5,360 bases of DNA, from positions 1 through 5,360 of the forward strand of contig CAAFXA010000374.1 in assembly GCA_900766865.1 (NCBI GenBank), in the 5' to 3' direction. The position numbers were made by a program, and so were the translations under genes. This document shows positions 1-5,360 of the stretch, one piece after another (positions within the stretch are counted from its first letter, which is position 1; each line of letters opens with the position of its first letter). The notes below the pieces were generated by a model, which did not search any database, was not told the DNA's origin, and saw nothing but the letters and a program-made list of their open reading frames with translations. The DNA comes from an uncultured Akkermansia sp. GTDB lineage: Bacteria > Verrucomicrobiota > Verrucomicrobiia > Verrucomicrobiales > Akkermansiaceae.

Positions 1-19
1 ACGTGTGCTCTTCCGATCT
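1..19. other. Illumina adapter remnant at the sequence end (not genomic)
   Basis: The first 19 bases, ACGTGTGCTCTTCCGATCT, match the 3' end of the standard Illumina TruSeq read-2 adapter exactly. They are followed at once by genomic sequence that continues the glf reading frame. On the minus strand they add six spurious codons (R-S-E-E-H-T) after Gln111 of Glf. This is untrimmed adapter left at a contig edge and should be masked. It also shows that base 20 is the true limit of the biological sequence on this side. Confidence 0.96.
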
Positions 20-352
20 CTGCGCCGGAATCGTTACACCCCACATCTGGTAGAAGGTGTTCATGTTAAACGGCAGATTATATAGCTTGCCTTCGGACAA
101 GGAAACCGGACAATAGGTAAAGCGATTGAAAGGCACCAACGAGTTCACAAAATCCCAAACTGCCTTGTTGGATGTATGGAAAATATGGGGGCCATATTTG
201 TGCACATTGATTCCATGCAATTCCTCACTATAAATATTTCCCCCTAAATGCGGGCGTTTATCTATCACCAGACAACGCTTCCCAGCCTTGCGTGCCATAT
301 AAGCAAACACAGCACCGAACAACCCACTGCCCACTATCAGATAATCGTACAT
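20..352 (-). CDS. glf: UDP-galactopyranose mutase, N-terminal fragment cut by the contig end
   Basis: Glf is a cytosolic flavoenzyme that interconverts UDP-galactopyranose and UDP-galactofuranose, the donor for galactofuranose in surface glycans. The 111 visible residues begin MYDYLIVGSGLFGAVFA, a Rossmann FAD-binding motif (GSGLFG, 8-13). DKRPHLGGN (31-39) follows at the end of the second beta strand, and the Glf hallmark YGPHIFHT lies at 53-60. The later WDFVNSLVPFNRFTY and YNLPFNMNTF blocks are also typical. Full-length enzymes have roughly 365-390 residues, so about two thirds is missing. The cause is the contig end and adapter at 1-19, not mutation. The ATG at 352 is the only plausible start because an in-frame TAA lies five codons upstream; no Shine-Dalgarno sequence is seen. 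It is the last gene of the visible operon, 73 bases after the GT2 gene. Confidence 0.95.
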
Positions 353-406
353 ATAGACATTGATAATTTATATATTACGATTCACAACTTCCGAAATTCG
401 TCTACC

Positions 407-429
407 AAAAAACCGCTAATCTACATCAG
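407..429 (-). terminator. Weak hairpin plus T6 after the GT2 gene (tentative)
   Basis: On the minus strand CTGATGTAGATTAG (429-416) can fold into a five-pair stem, with one G-T wobble and a GTAG loop. Three bases later comes a run of six T (412-407). It starts at the GT2 stop codon and precedes glf. The stem is short and AT-rich, so at most it is a leaky terminator. It may be chance. Confidence 0.2.
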
Positions 430-1289
430 ACTTTCATCTTAATAACACGCTTACTTGTGTACAACAATATGAAGTCAAAAAGGTACACTCGCTCTCTCAA
501 CCCGCAGCGCACCCGCTTCAGCAAAGGAAGCACACCAAACAGTTTAATACGCTCCACATGTTCTGCACGCATCAGATACTCCTGGTATAAAGCCGGATTC
601 TCAGCCGCAGCAAAGGCGCGTATGGCAAATGTGGCATTCTTCATCCGCTCCGCCTGGTGTTTCGAAGTATTGTCCCTGTGCTTGCGATAGCAGAACAACA
701 CATCGTCCATGTTGTAGAAACGGGTATGCGGTATCAGTCGGCACCACAACGCGTAGTCCTCGGAGGGGGAAAACTCCTCTTCATAGCACAGACCGGACTC
801 CTCCAGCACAGATTTCCGAAGCATCGCCGCAGAGTGAGTAATCATGCACCCCCACATCAGCCCCATGCGAATCTCGGCATCTTCCCGCGGGTAATGAACC
901 TCCTTCCCGGCAGGCAACTCGCGTACCCCGCAGCTCAACACACCTACCTCCGGGTGGGCATCCAGATAAGCCACCTGTTTCTCCAGACGCTCGGGCAACG
1001 AGATATCATCATGATCAAAAATCGCAATATACTCACCCAGCGCCATCCGCAACAACTTGTTCCGGCTGGGCGTTATGCCCATATTGCATTCATTGCGAAC
1101 ATAGCGCACACGTGCATCCCCATACGACGCTACAATCTCATCCAGTTTCGTATTGTCCGGAGAATCATTCAGAATCAGAAACTCAAAATCTTTGTATGTC
1201 TGATTCAGTATACTCTCCATCGCTTCACGCAGGTACGCTTCCGGCGTGTTCCAGATGGGCATCAAAACAGATACTTTCGGAGATGACAT
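426..1289 (-). CDS. GT2 family (GT-A fold) glycosyltransferase
   Basis: This is a predicted inverting glycosyltransferase that moves a sugar from a nucleotide donor to a lipid-linked glycan at the inner face of the cytoplasmic membrane. The 287 residues open with KVSVLMPIWNTPEAYLREAM (5-24), the first strand and helix of the GT2 fold. ESILNQTYKDFEFLILNDSP (25-44) follows, then NMGITPSRN (69-77) and a DXD-like metal and nucleotide site FDHDD (91-95). SEDYALWCRL (176-185) holds the ED pair that usually carries the catalytic base. YRKHRDNTSK (201-210) is also typical. The length is usual for single-domain GT2 enzymes. The C-terminal tail is basic with a hydrophobic patch (YLFDFILLY, 269-277), perhaps for membrane contact. 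The ATG at 1289 begins right at the fold and no Shine-Dalgarno sequence is seen. Donor and acceptor cannot be told from sequence. Confidence 0.93.
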   Translation of the reverse strand: MSSPKVSVLMPIWNTPEAYLREAMESILNQTYKDFEFLILNDSPDNTKLDEIVASYGDARVRYVRNECNMGITPSRNKLLRMALGEYIAIFDHDDISLPERLEKQVAYLDAHPEVGVLSCGVRELPAGKEVHYPREDAEIRMGLMWGCMITHSAAMLRKSVLEESGLCYEEEFSPSEDYALWCRLIPHTRFYNMDDVLFCYRKHRDNTSKHQAERMKNATFAIRAFAAAENPALYQEYLMRAEHVERIKLFGVLPLLKRVRCGLRERVYLFDFILLYTSKRVIKMKV

Positions 1290-1309
1290 GGTATTCTAAG
1301 TGCAGAATC

Positions 1310-1349
1310 AGTATATCATCTCATTCCCTAGCCGTAAAGACATTTGTCT
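1310..1349 (-). promoter_or_regulatory. Possible internal promoter overlapping an inverted repeat
   Basis: In the 92-base gap before the GT2 gene the minus strand carries TTTACG (1338-1333), then 17 bases, then TATACT (1315-1310), ending 20 bases before the ATG. This resembles a sigma-70 -35/-10 pair (4/6 and 5/6 matches). It abuts a perfect inverted repeat AGACA-TT-TGTCT (1338-1349), nested in a looser GCCG/CGGC pairing (1331-1334 with 1355-1358). If the host is Bacteroidota, whose main promoters have a different consensus, the match means little. Confidence 0.2.
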
Positions 1350-1371
1350 GATGGCGGCACATTCCGGAAAC

Positions 1372-1410
1372 AAAAACAGGCCTACCGATTGCCGCGTCTG
1401 CGGTAAACGG
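1372..1410 (-). terminator. Imperfect GC hairpin plus T5 at the end of the RgpF-like gene (tentative)
   Basis: The last codons of the RgpF-like gene can fold on the minus strand (1410-1385). The inner stem CCGC/GCGG has an AGAC loop; TT/AA and CCG/CGG pairs extend it across two mismatches. A run of five T (1376-1372) comes eight bases after the stem. That spacing is longer than in a good intrinsic terminator and the stem overlaps coding sequence, so partial attenuation is the most it could do. Confidence 0.25.
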
Positions 1411-2230
1411 GGATTTTACATATCTTCAGAATGAGCCCGCCATCCGCTCCGCGCTTTCGGTAATACAGAAATGACCAGATTCTTCGCAGCATCCAAGCTA
1501 GCTTTCCCTGGGTTCGAGAAGAGGTAAATACATCAGCAATTTCTGCTCCCTGAGCAATAACTGATACACCCATAAAACGCTCCAAAACATGTGCCAGATT
1601 TTCGGAATGAGCCGTATCAGGTGCAGAAAAATCTGCTGCAGTCAGATTGAGACGCTGCAATGGTTCCAGTAAACAAGCGCGACAAATAAACATACTCCCC
1701 AGAACATATTTGTACCCTTTATACGCCAGTCCGGCTTCATGCAACGTCTCCCGAAGTTTTTCCATAAATCGTCGCTCCTCGTATGGCCAGATGAGGCGAT
1801 AATCAGCCACCATACCCAGTGCGGGAGTCATTTCCAATTTCCGTATTATTTCCTTCAAATGTTCCTCTCGGCAACAATTAAGCAGGTATTGACGCCAGCG
1901 AGAACCTCCGTAATTGTAAGGATTAGGCTTAAAATAGACATCACCCGGCATATCTCGCTTGGTGTGAAGCTTTATAACATAGCTATACTTCCCCAAATTA
2001 ACACCTTGAATAATCTGAAGAAATGGTGCTATATCGTAGCCGCGATTTTCTACCTGTATGATTTTAGAGATATTTTTATTTCCTTCAAAGAGAGACAAGA
2101 GATCACCTCGATTCTGAGGCACAGTCACCACACATTCGTAAGGGAATCCAGCCAGAGAACGCAGACATTCAGCTAATTCGTCCCACAGCTCGGGATAAAA
2201 AACATGTATATGAATCAATATGGGGGACAT
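1382..2230 (-). CDS. RgpF-like rhamnan synthesis protein (PF05045 family)
   Basis: This protein resembles the RgpF family, named for a streptococcal gene of rhamnose-glucose polysaccharide assembly and found, often as a domain, in many capsule and O-antigen clusters. The 282 residues show the family signature QVENRGYDIAPFL (59-71). KYSYVIKLHTKRD (81-93), a GGSRWRQYLL block (108-117), YVLGSMFICRA (175-185) and HVLERFMGV (214-222) follow. It begins directly at the fold (SPILIHIHVFYPELWDEL). The tail is basic (KICKIPVYRRRGNR), which may favour membrane association. A rhamnosyltransferase-type role is inferred from the family name only; substrate specificity in this family varies, and no dTDP-rhamnose genes are in view. 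An in-frame TAG four codons upstream fixes the ATG at 2230. The gene lies 50 bases after one GT2 gene and 92 before the next. Confidence 0.88.
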   Translation of the reverse strand: MSPILIHIHVFYPELWDELAECLRSLAGFPYECVVTVPQNRGDLLSLFEGNKNISKIIQVENRGYDIAPFLQIIQGVNLGKYSYVIKLHTKRDMPGDVYFKPNPYNYGGSRWRQYLLNCCREEHLKEIIRKLEMTPALGMVADYRLIWPYEERRFMEKLRETLHEAGLAYKGYKYVLGSMFICRACLLEPLQRLNLTAADFSAPDTAHSENLAHVLERFMGVSVIAQGAEIADVFTSSRTQGKLAWMLRRIWSFLYYRKRGADGGLILKICKIPVYRRRGNR

Positions 2231-2280
2231 TTTCGGGTTCTATGAGCTGTGCGCTGTTTATGATTTATCAAATTGCGCTG

Positions 2281-3201
2281 TCATTTTTCTACAGCGTTCA
2301 AATGCTTTGCCATATGCCTGAGGCGTTTGTACATATACCGCTTCTGCCCCGACGTTACTTTGGACATCAGCATATACCAGAGATACCTCAACTTACTAGG
2401 GCGCCCACCACGCACCAACTGCAAATGTTTCTCCATGAATTGAATTTGCGCGAGTTTGCTGCAATTAAAACGTTTCTCGACAGCTTGATAAAAACGTATA
2501 TGAGGTTCGGCACAACGTTCAAACCAGCCCGGGGATTGAGCATCACCCGCCCACAAACTGGAGGAATGCCGCAGATAGACAGACATCTCCCCGGGTATGT
2601 AACCTATCCGCCCACGCTCTGCGTGCAGCAAATGCAAAAAGTGGTCGCCAGGCAGAATATCCCCGGGCAGCTGACTAAGTAAGGAGCCATCATTAAATGC
2701 CCAGCGGTACATTACTGCATTCGTTTGCAAGAAATTATGCTCCAACAAATCACGAAAATCCATATTCCGGCAGTACTTCTTTACCGGGAAACTCGCAGAG
2801 CTAGCGGCTTCATCTCCTTCACGCACCACCTGAACAGAATGAAAACAAATGGAATATTCAGGGTGCTCGTCCAGCCAATCCACCTGCCGCTGTAGCTTAG
2901 ATGGGTCAATCAGGTAGTCATCCCCGTCATTCACCAGAACGTACTCACTTCGAACATCCGCCAGCGTACGGCGGTAATTTTCCATGGAGCCCAGATTTTG
3001 CGGTCTCAATAATGGTACCACTTTACCGGGATGCTTCTCCGCGTATTCACTGATGATGGCCGGACTGCTATCAGTGGAGGCATCATCCGCGACAAGTATC
3101 CTGTAGGAAAAATCCACCTTCTGCATCAGGATGCTTTCCAGAGTCCGACGCAGGAATTTTTCATGATTATAACTAAAAATTACTATGGTTAATTTTTCCA
3201 T
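2281..3201 (-). CDS. GT2 family (GT-A fold) glycosyltransferase
   Basis: This is a second predicted GT2 glycosyltransferase, distinct from the one at 426-1289. From the ATG at 3201 it has 306 residues: MEKLTIVIFSYNHEKFLRRT (1-20), ILVADDASTDSS (35-46) for donor binding, RPQNLGSMENYRRTL (66-80), and the DXD-like NDGDD (91-95). GDHFLHLLHAERG (185-197) holds the likely acceptor-side acidic residue, and VYLRHSSSLW (208-217) follows. The basic C-terminal part (KVTSGQKRYMYKRLRHMAKH) fits peripheral membrane association. A GTG at 3231 would add ten residues (MLFSVGYVDF), but the family begins at the KLTIVIFSYN strand, so the ATG is preferred; neither start has a clear Shine-Dalgarno sequence. The gene follows the PF05704 gene after 39 bases. 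Its linkage in the glycan is unknown. Confidence 0.92.
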   Translation of the reverse strand: MEKLTIVIFSYNHEKFLRRTLESILMQKVDFSYRILVADDASTDSSPAIISEYAEKHPGKVVPLLRPQNLGSMENYRRTLADVRSEYVLVNDGDDYLIDPSKLQRQVDWLDEHPEYSICFHSVQVVREGDEAASSASFPVKKYCRNMDFRDLLEHNFLQTNAVMYRWAFNDGSLLSQLPGDILPGDHFLHLLHAERGRIGYIPGEMSVYLRHSSSLWAGDAQSPGWFERCAEPHIRFYQAVEKRFNCSKLAQIQFMEKHLQLVRGGRPSKLRYLWYMLMSKVTSGQKRYMYKRLRHMAKHLNAVEK

Positions 3202-3240
3202 AAAATCAACATAACCAACAGAAAATAACACTACTCATAC

Positions 3241-4314
3241 TCAACGCGGCAGTTCTAAACCTATCTCAACACCTACATTTTCATATAAATAGCGCAAGGG
3301 ACAGCCCATCGGCAACGCCCCATCAGGAAGATTATATTTATATGTTAATTTATGGTGACGCGCTATATACAAAATATTCTTCAAAACATCTTTGCTTAAA
3401 GGTTTCAACATATTATTCTGAAGCCGCACCTCAGGCAAATGAGATAGCCATTTTGAATTGTCAAATATTCGTTTACATTCATCGTCGGCAAACAATGCCC
3501 ATGTTCCCATATAGTGGAGAAGAAAATAGTCAACAAGTTCGTCCCGTTCTTGTACATATGCTAACAGCATCGCAAGGATTTTGCATATGTAACGACATCC
3601 TTTCGGAGCAGTTATATACCAAGATGAAAAACAGTGATACGAATTAGCGTCAGGCGAACAGAAAAAAGGCAGATTATCCGGAGTACAGGGCGTCTTCCCA
3701 TTTTGAATCCACCCCCGATTTTTATACATGAAGAAAGCATTCTCGCTGATAGTATTTTGTTCCGAAGCAGATTGATAAACAGTTGCATCCATCCACGTTC
3801 CTCCGTATTGAGCAAGAATCATAAGCCTTATCACATCTGATAAAAAAGTTATAGAGAAATAACCTTTTTCAAACTTTATTTTCAGATATTCAGGGATTTT
3901 TATATATTCAGAAATCGTACATTCAGACAATACAATTACCCTTCTTTCCGGATTTTGTTTTCGCATGCTGTGAATACACATCTTTACTATATCCGGAGCT
4001 TTATCTTCTCCTTGTAGCCACATCGTCCATATACAATTGGGGGGCACCTCAACTTGTGGAAAAGATGGTATATATGGTGGCACAACCTTGTACTTTTCCA
4101 AAGAATAAAATATATCTTTAGGATAATTTTTTCGTTGAACAGAAGGAGAAGGCGAGGACTGAGGTTTCCCTACTTTATCGGGGGGGGGTAATATGTTTTG
4201 TGATTTAGTTACACTGATTCGAGAGAAACAAAGAAAGCGTTTATATACAACCCCACCGGGATAATGCTTCTCACGATAGAACCAACCTTTGACTTTCTTA
4301 AATATTTTCATCAT
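3241..4314 (-). CDS. Capsular polysaccharide synthesis glycosyltransferase, PF05704 type, with a C9 tract
   Basis: This belongs to the capsular polysaccharide synthesis family related to GT32/Och1-type sugar transferases. The 357 residues fall into three parts. The first is a basic N-terminal module (1-38, rich in K/R and aromatic residues). The second is a Pro/Ser-rich linker (about 43-60, PPPDKVGKPQSSPSPSVQ). The third is the catalytic domain from about 70. Landmarks are IWTMWLQGEDKAPDIVK (95-111), FLSDVIRLMILAQYGGTWMD (157-176) with the DXD-like centre, and a C-terminal HHKLTYKY (320-327). The product probably adds a hexose to a growing capsule or O-antigen unit. Tandem ATGs at 4314 and 4311 give MM; a weak AGTAGG lies ten bases upstream. 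The coding strand carries nine C in a row (4188-4180, Pro43-45), a candidate phase-variation site. Composition is clearly more AT-rich than the flanking GT2 gene at 426-1289, suggesting separate acquisition. Confidence 0.9.
   Translation of the reverse strand: MMKIFKKVKGWFYREKHYPGGVVYKRFLCFSRISVTKSQNILPPPDKVGKPQSSPSPSVQRKNYPKDIFYSLEKYKVVPPYIPSFPQVEVPPNCIWTMWLQGEDKAPDIVKMCIHSMRKQNPERRVIVLSECTISEYIKIPEYLKIKFEKGYFSITFLSDVIRLMILAQYGGTWMDATVYQSASEQNTISENAFFMYKNRGWIQNGKTPCTPDNLPFFCSPDANSYHCFSSWYITAPKGCRYICKILAMLLAYVQERDELVDYFLLHYMGTWALFADDECKRIFDNSKWLSHLPEVRLQNNMLKPLSKDVLKNILYIARHHKLTYKYNLPDGALPMGCPLRYLYENVGVEIGLELPR
4180..4188 (-). repeat. Nine-base poly-C tract (G9 on the + strand) within a coding region
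   Basis: This is a mononucleotide run of nine, the longest in the window, encoding Pro43-Pro44-Pro45 as three identical CCC codons. Gain of one C gives CGA-TAA and stops after residue 46. Loss of one C gives CCG-ATA-AAG-TAG and stops after residue 47. No in-frame ATG follows until Met98, which lies inside the catalytic domain. The tract therefore could act as an on/off switch by slipped-strand mispairing; in the sequence given it is in the ON length. Confidence 0.9.
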
Positions 4315-4325
4315 AAAAAGGGTAC

Positions 4326-4610
4326 CTACTTTCTTCTGACAGACATCACTCTTATAGTATTTCTCAGCCCATCTTCAAGACTAAATAGCGGATTCCAACC
4401 AAGTTTTCTCAACTTCGAGCTATCCATCACTGCTTTTGTAGCCTTACTAAAGCCGGACGCTTCAATTTCTGAAGGAATATCAAAGACCACATTCTTCTTC
4501 GCGATTGTAGCAATCGATTCAGCCAAATGAGCCAATGTTATATCAGAATAACCAACGAAAATCATCCACAATGGCTTTAATGTCAACAACCTCGCCATCT
4601 CAATGAGCAT
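4326..4610 (-). pseudogene. C-terminal remnant of an NAD-dependent epimerase/dehydratase
   Basis: The 94-residue frame matches only the tail of an extended-SDR sugar epimerase/dehydratase. YSDITLAHLAESIATIAKKN (21-40) and VVFDIPSEIE (41-50) lead to ATKAVMDSSKLRKLGWNP (57-74), the substrate-side block near the end of such enzymes. SLEDGLRNTI (77-86) is the usual closing helix. Intact members have about 300-340 residues. The GxxGxxG nucleotide-binding motif and the YxxxK catalytic pair are absent, so it cannot be an active enzyme alone. The first 17 or so residues do not look like the family. In the same bases another frame reads GEVVDIKAIVDDFRWLF (4596-4546), which looks protein-like and suggests a deletion with frame shift. 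The ATG overlaps the SDR stop codon (TAATG), so the remnant may still be translated by coupling. It ends 11 bases before the PF05704 gene. The family call is firm; the decayed status is inferred. Confidence 0.75.
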
Positions 4611-5347
4611 TAACTCTTAATTCTTCCACTGCTGACCTTATAATCGTAACTTCTCATTCCCTCCGCACGGAAATCTTCCTGATAACGAGCGATAACATTC
4701 TTGAAGATTTCTTCGTACTGAGGGATAAAAAGGTCAGAGCGGTTATGGAGATGTTCGATAATCTGGCAAGCTAAGCTATGAGTCTGCTCCAAATCAGTTT
4801 CACTCTGATTGAAGGAAGTTCCTTTGATGGAGCCGGGTGACACATTCAGGATGCGGTTAGTCGTACCGGCCTTTGCCAGCTCAACGTTTACGCTCTCGAT
4901 AAAGAAACGCATGGCAGCTTTTGTCGCGCCGTAAACGGAGAAGAAGGGGGAAGAGAGATACCCGGATATACTGACCATAGTGCCGCAATAAAACGGCTCT
5001 GCACGCTCAATCTTGGAGTAAAAATGCTTCAGAATCCGCATGGAAGCAATGGTATTCACCGAGAAATAGGTTGAAATGAGAGCTTCATCAATATCCTTAA
5101 AAAGAGCCAAACGCCCAAAACCTGCGGATATAAAGAGAGTATCGATGGTATCAAACCGATCAAAGAAACTGTAGTCCGCCTGAGTGAGATCAAACTCATA
5201 GCTTCTGACATTATCCTTTTTATACTTCTCAGCCAGAGGAGCCTTATCCACGATATGCACACATCGCATATCAGTCCTATCCGCCAATTCCATAGCGATG
5301 GCAAGGCCGATACCATTAGCTCCGCCTACAACAAGTGCCTCTTTCAT
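4610..5347 (-). CDS. SDR-family NAD(P)-dependent oxidoreductase of the glycan cluster
   Basis: This is a classical short-chain dehydrogenase/reductase of 245 residues, cytosolic, acting on a carbonyl or alcohol of a small substrate. It shows the cofactor motif VVGGANGIGLAIA (6-18) and FDLTQ (52-56, with the conserved Asp53). SAG (74-76) stands in place of NAG, and Asn98 lies in SVNTIAS. The catalytic Ser126 lies in MVSISGY and Tyr139/Lys143 in SVYGATK, with the PG motif at 171-172. The Asn-Ser-Tyr-Lys tetrad is complete, so it should be active. The tail SYDYKVSSGR is characteristic of SDRs in surface-glycan loci as I recall them. Such genes often follow an IspD/TarI-like cytidylyltransferase and may make an alditol phosphate for a CDP-activated unit; this is inference. 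The ATG at 5347 comes one base after a possible stop of an upstream gene (TAA, 5351-5349). Its own TAA overlaps the next ATG. Confidence 0.92.
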   Translation of the reverse strand: MKEALVVGGANGIGLAIAMELADRTDMRCVHIVDKAPLAEKYKKDNVRSYEFDLTQADYSFFDRFDTIDTLFISAGFGRLALFKDIDEALISTYFSVNTIASMRILKHFYSKIERAEPFYCGTMVSISGYLSSPFFSVYGATKAAMRFFIESVNVELAKAGTTNRILNVSPGSIKGTSFNQSETDLEQTHSLACQIIEHLHNRSDLFIPQYEEIFKNVIARYQEDFRAEGMRSYDYKVSSGRIKS

Positions 5348-5360
5348 CTTAGATTTCAGT

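Noticed and set aside
248..442. A 64-codon + strand frame across the glf/GT2 gap
   Set aside because: It overlaps the glf start and the GT2 end on the other strand and looks like chance translation of an AT-rich spacer.
657..1286. A 209-codon open frame on the + strand opposite the GT2 gene
   Set aside because: It is fully antisense to a clear GT2 protein, its translation is rich in His, Arg and Gln with no domain pattern, and openness here follows from the codon use of the real gene.
1739..2176. A 145-codon + strand open frame inside the RgpF-like gene
   Set aside because: It is antisense to a family-matching protein and has low-complexity, non-family content.
2231..2280. CAGCGCA repeated twice (24 bases apart, minus strand) and a small ATTT-GAT-AAAT inverted repeat in the gap
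   Set aside because: Two short copies in a 50-base gap are within chance, and the stem is too small to be a terminator or a convincing operator.
2242..2682. A 146-codon + strand open frame opposite the GT2 gene at 2281-3201
   Set aside because: It is antisense to a well-supported gene and shows no recognisable motifs.
4264..4530. An 88-codon + strand open frame opposite the epimerase remnant, considered because the remnant might itself be a shadow
   Set aside because: The minus-strand translation carries the epimerase tail signature (DSSKLRKLGW), while the + strand translation has no family-like pattern.
5056..5316. An 86-codon minus-strand frame inside the SDR gene
   Set aside because: It is an out-of-frame shadow of the SDR; the SDR frame has a full cofactor motif and catalytic tetrad.

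Overview
The window is a stretch of a cell-surface polysaccharide (capsule or LPS O-antigen type) biosynthesis locus. All seven protein-coding units lie on the minus strand and are tightly spaced, so they read as one operon from high to low coordinates. In transcription order they are: an SDR-family reductase (5347-4610); the C-terminal remnant of a NAD-dependent epimerase/dehydratase (4610-4326); a PF05704-type capsular polysaccharide glycosyltransferase (4314-3241); a GT2 glycosyltransferase (3201-2281); an RgpF-like rhamnan-synthesis protein (2230-1382); a second GT2 glycosyltransferase (1289-426); and the N-terminal third of UDP-galactopyranose mutase, Glf (352-20), which is cut off by the end of the assembled sequence. 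Gaps are -1, 11, 39, 50, 92 and 73 bases. There are no RNA genes, CRISPR arrays, insertion sequences or gene-free stretches over 300 bases.

The organism cannot be named from this window. Most start codons lack a recognisable Shine-Dalgarno sequence, and the gene content (SDR plus epimerase, RgpF, PF05704, GT2, Glf) is common in surface-glycan clusters of host-associated Bacteroidota. Verrucomicrobiota or other anaerobes remain possible. Base composition is patchy: 841-900 has 35 G+C in 60 bases and 4081-4140 has 16 in 60. Such mosaicism is usual for horizontally assembled glycan loci.

Together the genes point to a heteropolysaccharide repeat unit. Glf would supply UDP-galactofuranose. The SDR, possibly with a partner just upstream of the window, would help make another nucleotide-activated sugar or alditol. 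The four transferase-like proteins would add sugars one after another. No initiating transferase, flippase, polymerase or ABC exporter is visible, so those steps must be encoded elsewhere.

Three points deserve attention. Bases 1-19 are Illumina adapter, not genome, and are fused in frame to glf. A nine-base C tract (coding strand) inside the PF05704 gene is placed so that a one-base slip in either direction gives an almost immediate stop, which would make a clean phase-variation switch. The epimerase gene is decayed to its C-terminal tail, with signs of a second reading frame at its 5' end. I saw no wholly new class of system.
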